Below are positions 16,944 through 25,154 of a stretch of 60,883 nt of DNA, one piece after another. A model generated the notes under the pieces. That model ran no database searches, was not told the DNA's origin, and saw nothing but the letters and a program-made list of their open reading frames with translations. The position numbers were made by a program, and so were the translations under genes. How positions within the stretch are numbered: the first letter of the stretch is position 1; each line of letters opens with the position of its first letter. The DNA is from Pseudomonas sp. M47T1 (lineage in GTDB: Bacteria; Pseudomonadota; Gammaproteobacteria; Pseudomonadales; Pseudomonadaceae), in NCBI RefSeq assembly GCF_000263855.1, contig NZ_AJWX01000035.1:1-60883 (forward strand), written 5' to 3'.

Positions 16944-17492
16944 ATGAACCGCACCGGCCGCGCCCTTGCCCTGGGCTGCCTGTTGCTCCTTCAGCCCCTG
17001 CTGGCATTTGCAGGCGGCAATTCGCTATTGATCCCGGCGATGGGTCGTTGCACCCTCAACACCCAGCCGCAGGACCTGCCACAGGCCCTGGCTGCCTGTC
17101 AGCAGGCGGCAAAATCCGGTGACGCCCAGGCGCAATACGAATTGGGTCAGTTCTATTACGACGGCACCGCCACCCCGCGCGACCTCAACCAGGCGCTCAA
17201 TTACTTCGAGCAGGCTTCGCTGCAAGGCCAGGCCGATGCGCAGTACCACCTGGGCGTGATGTTCTTCCACGGCGAAGGCGTGCCGGCCAACAACATCCAG
17301 GCCTACATCGTGCTGAAGATGGCTGCGGTCAACGGCCAGGAAGATGCCTTGGACACCGCCGATGAAGTGGCCGCGCAAATGCCGCGCGACCAATTGGAAA
17401 TGGCTACCCAGGTGCTGGGGCAGATCTTCCGCAAGTACCTGCTGGAACTGCAGACCGCCGACGGGCGCTCGCCTTTCTCGCCCCTGCCTTGA
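16944..17492 (+). CDS. Sel1-repeat (TPR-like) secreted protein
   Basis: A 182-residue protein. It has a signal peptide (basic start, then LALGCLLLLQPLLAFAGG, likely cleaved after AFA). Residues ~50-145 contain two Sel1 repeats (DAQAQYELGQFYYDG and ADAQYHLGVMFFHGEG with their second helices) and a partial third (AYIVLKMAAVNG). Sel1 proteins usually scaffold protein-protein interactions in the envelope; no partner is evident. The start has a GAGGTAAG element ~14 bases upstream. It is convergent with DUF1820 across a large hairpin. Confidence 0.85.
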   Translation: MNRTGRALALGCLLLLQPLLAFAGGNSLLIPAMGRCTLNTQPQDLPQALAACQQAAKSGDAQAQYELGQFYYDGTATPRDLNQALNYFEQASLQGQADAQYHLGVMFFHGEGVPANNIQAYIVLKMAAVNGQEDALDTADEVAAQMPRDQLEMATQVLGQIFRKYLLELQTADGRSPFSPLP

Positions 17493-17527
17493 GTCTTCGC
17501 AGGTAATATTTACCTGAGGCGGGCAAA

Positions 17528-17587
17528 CAAGGCTGGCGACGCCTATCTATCAGGCCATGGCCTGTCAGATCACCGTTGCCAGCCTTG
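17528..17587. terminator. large stem-loop between convergent genes, probable bidirectional terminator
   Basis: CAAGGCTGGCGACG (17528-17541) pairs with CGTTGCCAGCCTTG (17574-17587): 14 bp with a single G-U. The 32-base loop holds a second perfect palindrome, CAGGCCATGGCCTG (17551-17564). It sits between the convergent Sel1 gene (stop 17492) and DUF1820 gene (stop 17638). Neither side has a strong U-tract, so termination could be by pausing; a structured RNA is an alternative. Confidence 0.6.
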
Positions 17588-17637
17588 GGGGTTCGGCATC
17601 AAAACCTTGTGAGGGCATGTCCCACACTTGAAGGATC

Positions 17638-17964
17638 CTACTTCTCCGGCATCGGCATCGGGAACGGCATGACGTTGCTCACGCCGCGCGCTTCGCTGAT
17701 TTTCGGCGTGCCCAGGCGTTCCACTTCGTCGATGCGCACGATGGAGTGCATGGGCACGAAGCTGCGCACCACGCCTTCGAACTGGGCCTTGAGCTTTTCT
17801 TCGCTAGGGTCGACGACCACTTGGGTGCGCTCGCCAAAGACGAATTCCTCGATTTCCAGGAAGCCCCACAGATCGCTCTGGAAGATCTGCTTGGCATACA
17901 TTTCGAACACCTGGCCCTGGTTGAGGAAAATCACTTTGTAGATTGGAGCTTCGCGTTTGGTCAT
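17638..17964 (-). CDS. DUF1820 family protein
   Basis: A 108-residue soluble protein matching the DUF1820 pattern: YKVIFLNQGQVFEMYAKQIFQSDLWGFLEIEEFVFGERT (quoted parts YKVIFLNQGQ and LWGFLEIEEF), then a VVVDPSEEKLKAQFEGV segment, and a Pro/Met-rich tail (VMPFPMPMPEK). Members are conserved in Pseudomonas next to miaB and have no assigned function. It is divergent from miaB (133 bases apart). Confidence 0.85.
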   Translation of the reverse strand: MTKREAPIYKVIFLNQGQVFEMYAKQIFQSDLWGFLEIEEFVFGERTQVVVDPSEEKLKAQFEGVVRSFVPMHSIVRIDEVERLGTPKISEARGVSNVMPFPMPMPEK

Positions 17965-18058
17965 CTTGGGTGGGTATACAGTCGGGGGAGGTAAAGAGGG
18001 CGAAAACTATAGCATAGGCGCCACACAGGCAATGCTAGGAAGGTCGACCATTGACCCC

Positions 18059-18064
18059 TATAAT
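18059..18064 (+). promoter_or_regulatory. candidate -10 box for miaB
   Basis: TATAAT at 18059-18064 is a perfect -10 hexamer 33 bases before the miaB ATG. No good -35 box is seen at the right distance. Confidence 0.45.
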
Positions 18065-18096
18065 GTGCGGTTCTTTGAACGACCTGATGATCTCGC

Positions 18097-19422
18097 ATGG
18101 CCAAGAAGCTTTACATCGAAACCCACGGTTGCCAAATGAACGAGTATGACAGCTCGCGCATGGTCGACCTGCTGGGTGAACATCAAGCCCTGGAAGTCAC
18201 TGCCCGCGCAGAAGACGCCGACGTCATCTTGCTCAATACCTGCTCGATCCGCGAGCGGGCCCAGGACCGCGTGTACTCGCAGCTGGGCCGCTGGCGTGAA
18301 CTGAAACTGGCCAACCCCGAGATGGTCATCGCCGTGGGTGGCTGCGTGGCCAGCCAGGAAGGTGAGGCCATTCGCGACCGCGCGCCCTATGTGGACGTGG
18401 TGTTCGGCCCGCAAACCCTGCACCGGCTGCCGGAAATGATCGACGCGGCGCGCACCACCAAGCTGCCGCAGGTGGACATCTCCTTCCCCGAGATCGAGAA
18501 GTTCGACCACCTGCCCGAGCCGCGCATCGATGGCCCTACCGCCTACGTGTCAGTGATGGAAGGCTGCAGCAAGTACTGCACCTTCTGCGTGGTGCCCTAT
18601 ACCCGCGGCGAAGAGGTCAGCCGTCCGTTCGACGACGTGATTGCCGAAGTCATGCACCTGGCCGAGAACGGCGTGCGTGAAGTGACCCTGCTGGGCCAGA
18701 ACGTCAACGGCTACCGCGGCCTGACCCACGACGGGCGCCTGGCTGACCTTGCCGAGCTGATCCGTGTGGTAGCCGCCGTGGATGGCATTGACCGCATCCG
18801 CTACACCACCTCGCACCCGCTGGAATTTTCCGACAGCCTTATCCAGGCCCACGCCGAGGTACCTGAACTGGTCAAGCACCTGCACTTGCCGGTTCAGTCG
18901 GGCTCCGACCGTGTGCTGGCGGCCATGAAGCGCAACCACACGGTGCTGGAGTACAAGTCCAAGCTGCGCAAGCTGAAGGCCGCCGTGCCGGGCATCTGCA
19001 TCAGTTCGGACTTCATCGTCGGCTTCCCGGGCGAAACCGAGAAGGACTTCGAGCAGACCATGAAGCTGGTGGCCGACGTGGGCTTCGACTTCTCCTACTC
19101 GTTCGTCTACAGCCAGCGCCCGGGCACCCCGGCCGCCGACCTTGCCGACGACACCCCCGAAGCGCTGAAGAAGCAGCGCCTGGAAGCCTTGCAGCACCGC
19201 CTGAACCAGCAAGGCTTCGAGATCAGCCGACAAATGGTGGGTACCACCCAGCGGATTCTGGTCACCGACTATTCGCGCAAGGACCCCGGCGAGCTGCAGG
19301 GGCGCACGGAGAACAACCGCATCGTCAACTTCGCCTGCCTGGACGCCAAGCTGATCGGCCAGTTCGTCGACGTGCACATCGGCGAAGCGCGCCCGCACTC
19401 GCTGCGCGGCACGCTGATCTGA
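18097..19422 (+). CDS. miaB: tRNA-2-methylthio-N6-dimethylallyladenosine synthase MiaB
   Basis: A 441-residue radical SAM methylthiotransferase that adds ms2 to i6A37 of tRNAs reading UNN codons. The N-terminal UPF0004 domain carries the second cluster ligands Cys12, Cys49 and Cys83. The radical SAM triad is Cys157-x3-Cys161-x2-Cys164 (CSKYCTFC). The TRAM domain is the last ~65 residues. The length equals that of E. coli MiaB to within a few residues. It heads the miaB-phoH-ybeY-corC-lnt run, separated from phoH by 270 bp of REP-containing sequence. Confidence 0.97.
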   Translation: MAKKLYIETHGCQMNEYDSSRMVDLLGEHQALEVTARAEDADVILLNTCSIRERAQDRVYSQLGRWRELKLANPEMVIAVGGCVASQEGEAIRDRAPYVDVVFGPQTLHRLPEMIDAARTTKLPQVDISFPEIEKFDHLPEPRIDGPTAYVSVMEGCSKYCTFCVVPYTRGEEVSRPFDDVIAEVMHLAENGVREVTLLGQNVNGYRGLTHDGRLADLAELIRVVAAVDGIDRIRYTTSHPLEFSDSLIQAHAEVPELVKHLHLPVQSGSDRVLAAMKRNHTVLEYKSKLRKLKAAVPGICISSDFIVGFPGETEKDFEQTMKLVADVGFDFSYSFVYSQRPGTPAADLADDTPEALKKQRLEALQHRLNQQGFEISRQMVGTTQRILVTDYSRKDPGELQGRTENNRIVNFACLDAKLIGQFVDVHIGEARPHSLRGTLI

Positions 19423-19456
19423 CCGGCCACTGCCCCCTGTAGCAGCAGCTGTCTTC

Positions 19457-19546
19457 TGTGGGGGCGGGCTCTGCCCGCCAAGAGGGCGCCGCGGTATTTC
19501 AGGTACGCAGTGGTGTTCTTTTCACCGGTAGAAACCGCTCCCACAG
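19457..19546. repeat. REP pair (BIME-like)
   Basis: TGTGGGGGCGGGCTCTGCC at 19457 and, inverted, ACCGCTCCCACAG ending at 19546 bracket GC-rich imperfect palindromes. This is the Pseudomonas REP type also found at 16768 and 23587. It occupies most of the miaB-phoH gap; the rest (19547-19692) contains further palindromic GCCGCAGCCTGCGGC and presumably the phoH promoter. Confidence 0.6.
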
Positions 19547-19692
19547 GGACGGGTGGCCGCAGCCTGCGGCACCGGCTACAGGGAGGGGGTCAGGCGTTAG
19601 ATGACCACTGGCCATCTGGGGCCTTTCGCCGGTAGCCCACTGGGGTTATCCTTGAGTCCATCTTAATTGCCGTCGGGCGGCTTAAAACGACC

Positions 19693-20688
19693 TTGAACGC
19701 ACCCATAGAACCTCATCGCTTCATCCTCGAGCCCTTCGAGGCTCGCCGCTTCGCCAACCTCTGCGGGCAGTTCGACGAGCATCTGCGCCTGATCGAACAG
19801 CGCCTGGAAATCGAGATCCGCAACCGCGGCAATCAGTTCGAACTGATTGGCGAACCCCAGCACACCACCTCTGCCGAACACCTGCTGCGCCGCCTGTACC
19901 GGGAAACCAAGGCCACCGAGCTGTCGCCGGACCTGGTGCACTTGTACTTGCAGGAATCGGCCATCGAAGAGCTGGACAACCCCTCCAACAACGAAGTGCC
20001 GGTGTCGTTGCGCACGCACAAGGGCATGATTCGCCCACGCGGGCTGAACCAGCAGCGCTACGTGAAGGAGATACTGGGCAACGACATCAACTTCGGCATC
20101 GGCCCGGCCGGTACCGGCAAGACCTACCTGGCCGTGGCCTGCGCGGTAGACGCGCTGGAGCGCGAGCAAGTGCGCCGCATCCTGCTGGTTCGCCCGGCCG
20201 TGGAAGCAGGTGAAAAGCTGGGTTTCCTGCCCGGCGACCTGGCCCAGAAGATCGACCCGTACCTGCGCCCGCTGTATGACGCGCTGTATGAGATGCTGGG
20301 TTTCGAACACGTGGCCAAGCTCATCGAGCGCCAGGTGATCGAAATCGCACCGCTGGCGTACATGCGCGGCCGCACCCTTAACAACAGCTTCATCATTCTC
20401 GACGAAAGTCAGAACACCACCGTCGAGCAGATGAAAATGTTCCTGACCCGTATCGGCTTCGGCTCCACCGCCGTGATCACCGGTGACATCACCCAGGTCG
20501 ACTTGCCCAAGGGCACCAAGTCGGGCCTGGCCCATGTCATTGACGTGCTGGACGGCGTGCCAGGCATCAGCTTCACCCATTTCAAGCCCAAGGATGTGGT
20601 TCGCCACCCACTGGTGCAGCGCATTGTCGAAGCCTACGAGCGCTTCGAATCGCGCAGCACCGACAAGGACAACCGCCACAATGGTTGA
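19693..20688 (+). CDS. ybeZ: PhoH family ATPase (YbeZ)
   Basis: A 331-residue PhoH-like protein if a TTG at 19693 is the start. No ATG gives the conserved N terminus (NAPIEPHRFILEPFEARR). An N-terminal ~110-residue RNA-binding-like region precedes the P-loop domain with Walker A GPAGTGKTYLA and Walker B FIILDESQN, then GDITQVDLP. In E. coli YbeZ works with the RNase-like YbeY. Here ybeY follows and its ATG overlaps the phoH stop by 8 bases (ATGGTTGA), so translation is probably coupled. Confidence 0.93.
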   Translation: MNAPIEPHRFILEPFEARRFANLCGQFDEHLRLIEQRLEIEIRNRGNQFELIGEPQHTTSAEHLLRRLYRETKATELSPDLVHLYLQESAIEELDNPSNNEVPVSLRTHKGMIRPRGLNQQRYVKEILGNDINFGIGPAGTGKTYLAVACAVDALEREQVRRILLVRPAVEAGEKLGFLPGDLAQKIDPYLRPLYDALYEMLGFEHVAKLIERQVIEIAPLAYMRGRTLNNSFIILDESQNTTVEQMKMFLTRIGFGSTAVITGDITQVDLPKGTKSGLAHVIDVLDGVPGISFTHFKPKDVVRHPLVQRIVEAYERFESRSTDKDNRHNG

Positions 20689-21139
20689 ACTTGATCTGCA
20701 GGTTGCAACCAAAGACCACACCCCCGCCGAGGCCCTGTTGCGCCAATGGTGCGAAACGGCTCTGGCCATGCGCAAGGGCGACTCGGAGCTGACCATCCGC
20801 CTGGTGGACGTGGCTGAAGGCCGGGAGCTGAACCACACCTACCGGCACAAGGATTACGCCACCAACGTCCTGTCCTTCCCGGCGGACGTGCCCGACGACA
20901 TGCTCGATATCCCATTGCTGGGCGATCTGGTGATCTGCGTGGCGGTGGTAGAGCGTGAAGCTGCCGAACAGGGTAAATCGCTGGAAGCGCACTGGGCGCA
21001 CCTGGTGATCCACGGCTGCCTGCACCTGCTTGGTTTCGACCATGAAGAGGACGAGGAAGCCGAGGAGATGGAATCACTGGAACGAACGTTGCTTGCCAAG
21101 CTGGGCCATCCGGACCCGTACGCAGACGATGAACATTAA
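20681..21139 (+). CDS. ybeY: rRNA maturation endoribonuclease YbeY
   Basis: A 152-residue UPF0054 metalloprotein with the zinc motif H-x3-H-x5-H (HGCLHLLGFDH). Other family marks are LNHTYRHKDYATNVLSFP and LLGDLVIC. It is implicated in 16S rRNA 3'-end maturation and ribosome quality control. The ATG at 20681 lies inside the last codons of phoH, and corC follows 40 bases downstream. The length is normal. Confidence 0.96.
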   Translation: MVELDLQVATKDHTPAEALLRQWCETALAMRKGDSELTIRLVDVAEGRELNHTYRHKDYATNVLSFPADVPDDMLDIPLLGDLVICVAVVEREAAEQGKSLEAHWAHLVIHGCLHLLGFDHEEDEEAEEMESLERTLLAKLGHPDPYADDEH

Positions 21140-21179
21140 ACTTGACCACCGAAACAGCAAGGATCACGAGAAAAGGGCT

Positions 21180-22019
21180 ATGAGCGAAGATCGATCGAGC
21201 AACGGGCAGAAGTCATGGCTGGGTAAAATCACCCAGGCTTTTGCCCATGAGCCGAAAAACCGCCAGGAGCTACTGGAGCTGCTGCGCGAAGCCCACCAGA
21301 ACAAGCTGCTCGACAGCGAAGCGCTGACCATTGTCGAAGGCGCCATCCAGGTTGCCGACCTGCAAGTACGGGACATCATGGTCCCGCGCTCACAGATGAT
21401 CAGCATCAAATCGACCCAGACCCCTCGCGAATTCCTGCCTGCGGTGATCGACGCCGCCCACTCACGCTATCCCGTGATTGGCGACAGCCATGACGACGTG
21501 ATCGGCGTACTGCTGGCCAAGGACCTGTTGCCCCTGATCCTTCAGGAGAACGGCGACAGTTTCAACATCAAGGACCTGCTGCGCCCGGCCACCTTCGTGC
21601 CCGAGTCCAAGCGCCTGAACGTGCTGCTGCGCGAATTCCGCGCCAACCATAACCACATGGCCATCGTCATTGACGAATACGGCGGCGTGGCGGGCCTGGT
21701 GACCATCGAAGACGTGCTGGAGCAGATCGTCGGCGACATTGAAGACGAGCACGATGTGGAAGAGGACAGCTACATCAAGCCCCTGCCCAGCGGTGACTTC
21801 CTGATCAAGGCGCTGACGCCGATCGAGAACTTCAACGAGTTCTTTGACAGCGAATTCTCCGACGATGAGTTCGACACTGTTGGCGGCCTGGTGATGAGCG
21901 CCTTTGGCCACCTGCCCAAGCGCAACGAGACCACGGAAATTGGCGCTTATCGCTTCCGCATCCTCAATGCCGACAGCCGCCGGATACACTTGCTGCGCCT
22001 GACCCCCATTTCCCGCTGA
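21180..22019 (+). CDS. corC: CorC/HlyC family protein with CBS pair
   Basis: A 279-residue protein if it starts at MSEDRSSNGQKSW (21180); the frame is open upstream inside ybeY but not conserved. Two CBS domains cover ~65-185 (VRDIMVPRSQM, DDVIGVLLAKDLLP, MAIVIDEYGGVAGLVTIEDVLEQIVGDIEDE quoted in parts), and the CorC_HlyC transporter-associated domain forms the C terminus. It lacks the DUF21 membrane domain, so it is a cytosolic member. A link to Mg2+/Co2+ homeostasis comes from the original corC work. lnt follows 19 bases later. Confidence 0.94.
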   Translation: MSEDRSSNGQKSWLGKITQAFAHEPKNRQELLELLREAHQNKLLDSEALTIVEGAIQVADLQVRDIMVPRSQMISIKSTQTPREFLPAVIDAAHSRYPVIGDSHDDVIGVLLAKDLLPLILQENGDSFNIKDLLRPATFVPESKRLNVLLREFRANHNHMAIVIDEYGGVAGLVTIEDVLEQIVGDIEDEHDVEEDSYIKPLPSGDFLIKALTPIENFNEFFDSEFSDDEFDTVGGLVMSAFGHLPKRNETTEIGAYRFRILNADSRRIHLLRLTPISR

Positions 22020-22038
22020 AAACGCATTAAGGATCGAG

Positions 22039-23556
22039 ATGCGCTGGATCACCCGCCCCGGCTGGCCCGGTAACTTGCTGGCCGTGGCGGCCGGTGCCCT
22101 GACTCCCCTGGCGCTGGCGCCGTTCAACATCTGGCCGCTGTCGTTGCTGTCGCTTGCGTTGCTGTACCTGGGCCTGCGCGGGCTCAACCCGCGCCAGGCC
22201 TTCATGCGCGGCTGGGGCTACGGCTTCGGCCTGTTCGGCGCCGGCACCAGCTGGATCTACGTCAGCATCCACAACTTCGGCGGCGCCTCGGTGCTGCTGG
22301 CCGGCTTCCTGATGCTGCTGTTCAGCATCGCCGTGGCACTGTTCTTCGCCCTGCCCACCTGGTTGTGGGCACGCTGGATTCGCCGCAACGAAGCGCCGCT
22401 GGCCGACGCCCTGGCGTTCGGCGCCCTGTGGGTGGCTCAGGAAGCCTTCCGAGGCTGGTTCCTTACCGGCTTCCCGTGGCTGTACGCCGGTTACAGCCAA
22501 CTGGACGGGCCGTTGACGGGCCTGGCGCCGGTGGGCGGCATGTGGCTGATTTCCTTCGTGCTGGCACTGACCGCAGCCCTGCTGTGCAACCTGCATCGCT
22601 TGCGCCAGCGCACCTCGTTCCTGCTGGCGGGCATCGTCCTGCTGGTGGCCCCCTGGGGTGTCGGGCTGGCCCTCAAGCACCACGCCTGGACCGAGCCGTT
22701 GGGCCAGCCCCTGAGCGTGGCGGCCGTGCAGGGCAATATCGAGCAGGAGATGAAGTGGGACCCGGCCCAGGTCGACGCCCAGCTGGCGCTGTATCGCGAC
22801 ATGACCTTTACCGCGAAGAAGACCGACCTGATCATCTGGCCGGAAACCGCTGTGCCGATCCTGATGGACAATGCCCAGGGTTACCTGGACATGATGGGCA
22901 ACTTCGCCACAAGCCGTAACTCGGCGCTGATCACCGGCGTGCCGATTCGCCAGACCGTGCGTCACGAGAAGCAGTATTACAACGGCATTACCGTGGTAGG
23001 CCAGGGTGATGGCACCTACCTCAAGCAGAAGCTGGTGCCGTTCGGCGAATACGTACCGCTGCAGGACTTGCTGCGCGGGCTGATCACCTTCTTCGACCTG
23101 CCCATGTCGGACTTCGCCCGCGGGCCGGCGAACCAGGCGCTGCTACAGGCCAAGGGCTATCAAATTGCGCCGTTCATCTGCTACGAAGTGGTATACCCGG
23201 AGTTCGCCGCAGGCGAGGCCGCCAAGAGCGACCTACTGCTGACGATCAGTAACGATACCTGGTTCGGCACCTCGATCGGCCCGTTGCAACACCTGCAAAT
23301 GGCCCAGATGCGCGCCCTGGAGGCCGGACGCTGGATGATTCGCGCCACCAACAACGGCGTGACGGCGTTGATCAACCCGTACGGGCAGATCACCGAGCAG
23401 ATCCCGCAGTTCCAGAAAGGCATCCTGTACGGTGACGTGGTGCCGATGCACAAGCTCACGCCTTACCTGCGATGGCGTTCGTGGCCGCTGATCATCCTGT
23501 GCCTGGTGCTGTTCGGCTGGGCGCTGCTGGCCAGCCGTATCGCCAAGACTGTCTGA
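22039..23556 (+). CDS. lnt: apolipoprotein N-acyltransferase
   Basis: A 505-residue inner-membrane enzyme that adds the third acyl chain to lipoproteins. About six N-terminal transmembrane helices (residues ~10-215) are followed by a periplasmic nitrilase-fold domain and a last helix near 485. The catalytic triad is visible as Glu269 (WPETAVP), Lys329 (LKQKLVPFGEYVP) and Cys381 (FICYEVVYPE). GGATCGAG precedes the ATG. It is the last gene of the miaB-lnt run and is followed by a REP pair. Confidence 0.97.
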   Translation: MRWITRPGWPGNLLAVAAGALTPLALAPFNIWPLSLLSLALLYLGLRGLNPRQAFMRGWGYGFGLFGAGTSWIYVSIHNFGGASVLLAGFLMLLFSIAVALFFALPTWLWARWIRRNEAPLADALAFGALWVAQEAFRGWFLTGFPWLYAGYSQLDGPLTGLAPVGGMWLISFVLALTAALLCNLHRLRQRTSFLLAGIVLLVAPWGVGLALKHHAWTEPLGQPLSVAAVQGNIEQEMKWDPAQVDAQLALYRDMTFTAKKTDLIIWPETAVPILMDNAQGYLDMMGNFATSRNSALITGVPIRQTVRHEKQYYNGITVVGQGDGTYLKQKLVPFGEYVPLQDLLRGLITFFDLPMSDFARGPANQALLQAKGYQIAPFICYEVVYPEFAAGEAAKSDLLLTISNDTWFGTSIGPLQHLQMAQMRALEAGRWMIRATNNGVTALINPYGQITEQIPQFQKGILYGDVVPMHKLTPYLRWRSWPLIILCLVLFGWALLASRIAKTV

Positions 23557-23586
23557 GCAACGCAGCCCCCGTACTGAAAACCATCT

Positions 23587-23675
23587 TGTGGGAGCGGGCT
23601 CTGCCCGCGAAAAGGGCACCGCGGCCATTCAGTTGTTGCGCGGGGCCGCCTTCGCGGGCACAGCCCGCTCCCACA
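23587..23675. repeat. REP pair (BIME)
   Basis: TGTGGGAGCGGGCTCTGCC at 23587 and its inverted partner GGCACAGCCCGCTCCCACA ending at 23675 make one 89-base element of two convergent REPs. It lies between lnt and the convergent ydcF-like gene and is the cleanest REP pair in the window. Confidence 0.8.
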
Positions 23676-23679
23676 TTGC

Positions 23680-24444
23680 TCAGCGGTAAAACAGCCGATA
23701 GCCAATCAACCCTACCGCCTCATTGAGCAACTGCCCGCTCTGCCAGAACGCCTTGCCCTCCGGCATCCAGCCGCCCAGCGGCCGGGCGTTGTCGATGCCC
23801 AGGAAACCTACCGGCGCACTCACCACCTCCAGCCCCGCGTGCTCAAAACTCCAGCGCGCCCTTGGCATGTGCCAGGCCTGGGTAACCACTACCACGCGAT
23901 GAATGCCCTGGGCCTTGAGCAACTCGGCGCTCATGGTTGCGTTTTCCCAGGTAGTACGGCTCGCCCCCTCCTGCCAGCGGGTTTCGACGCCGAAATCATC
24001 ATGCAGTGACGTGGCCATGATGAATGCCTCACTGGGTGGCGAGCCGTAGTGCAGGCCGCCGGAGGTCAGCACCGGTAGCCCGGACGCCTTGGCCAGGCGG
24101 GCGGCGTAGCGAACGCGCTCCAGGTTCACGCCGGTTGGCTGGTCTTCACCCCCCCACGCCGGGTCGCCGCGCTCGCGGCCAGCGCCAAGAATGACAATGG
24201 CGTCAGCGCGCTGCGCCAGTTGCGGCCACTGAGCGGCAGTCAACGCCGGTTCCTGCTCCAGCGCGTGCGCGGCCAGTTGGACCGCCCGGGGCATGCTCAT
24301 CAGCCACAGGCCACCCAGGCCGACCACAAAGCACGCCATCGCCAGGCGCGGCCGCGAACGCCGCAACCACCACGCAAGCAGCAGGAACAGGAAAAGAAGG
24401 CCAGGCGGCAGGATCAAGGATTTAATGAAGTAACGAAAAGGCAT
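23680..24444 (-). CDS. YdcF family (DUF218) protein
   Basis: A 254-residue protein if it starts at MPFRYFIKSLILPPG (24444). The frame runs upstream to 24621, but that part lacks conservation signs. Two N-terminal transmembrane helices (residues ~10-28 and ~35-55) precede a DUF218 domain with the typical ADAIVILGAGRERGD, GLPVLTSGGLHYG, SRTTWENA and VVVVTQAWHMPRA motifs. Relatives (ElyC/SanA) affect envelope integrity and antibiotic sensitivity; the biochemical reaction is unknown. Confidence 0.9.
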   Translation of the reverse strand: MPFRYFIKSLILPPGLLFLFLLLAWWLRRSRPRLAMACFVVGLGGLWLMSMPRAVQLAAHALEQEPALTAAQWPQLAQRADAIVILGAGRERGDPAWGGEDQPTGVNLERVRYAARLAKASGLPVLTSGGLHYGSPPSEAFIMATSLHDDFGVETRWQEGASRTTWENATMSAELLKAQGIHRVVVVTQAWHMPRARWSFEHAGLEVVSAPVGFLGIDNARPLGGWMPEGKAFWQSGQLLNEAVGLIGYRLFYR

Positions 24445-24557
24445 CGAGCATCTCCCAGGATGCTCGAAGCCTAAGGGCAATGGCGCGATGCCACAATCTG
24501 AATGTATCCAGGCGTTCTGTGCCGGAGTCGTGAGTGCATGAGCATCACCTCCCGGTC

Positions 24558-24881
24558 TTATTTGAACTGCATCGACCTGGCTTTGGTCATGGGCTTCTTG
24601 GAAGCCTTGTCTTTGATCCACACTACATTATTGCTGGCAGAAGGCACGGGGGCCTTGCGCTCATGAACCACCGCACCGGCGTGCAGCCCCACTGGCATGG
24701 AGTCCAGGTAGGCATTGATCAGTTCCACTTCGGCACGGCTCAGGCCACGCAACTCCAGCTCGTCAGGTACTTCATTGCGCAAGCGTACCGACGTTCTGGC
24801 AACGTCCAGGGCCAGCCCCAGGCGATCGATCAAACGTTCAAACAGCTCCGGCTTCATACCTTTAACATGTGACTCAACCAT
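24558..24881 (-). CDS. conserved hypothetical protein, function unknown
   Basis: A 107-residue protein with a good Shine-Dalgarno (GAGGT, seven bases before the ATG). I do not recognise a family. Residues ~9-65 look like a compact helical bundle (LFERLIDRLGLALDVART, LSRAEVELINAYLD). The C-terminal third is basic and probably disordered, ending KKPMTKARSMQFK. There is no signal peptide or membrane segment. It lies between ydcF and the divergent leuS. Confidence 0.7.
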   Translation of the reverse strand: MVESHVKGMKPELFERLIDRLGLALDVARTSVRLRNEVPDELELRGLSRAEVELINAYLDSMPVGLHAGAVVHERKAPVPSASNNVVWIKDKASKKPMTKARSMQFK

Positions 24882-25154
24882 CCGTTCACCTCATTGAAGA
24901 TAAAACACACTCCCCATTGATGAGCTTAGCGGCGCGAACGAAACCAGCCCGCCGCTGCGACCAACGGGCAATGCCTGCGGGCGTTTGCTGGCAGTGCGCC
25001 GCCTGGCGCGGACAGCCTTTGATGCAATCAGGGTTTCCCTCCTTGAAGCGGGGTCATGTATGCTACGGCGTTTCAAGATCGCCGCCGGATTGCCGGGTGC
25101 AGCGGATGTTACGCTGCCTGGATAAGGTCACCCATTTCTCAGCGCAAAGTAGCC

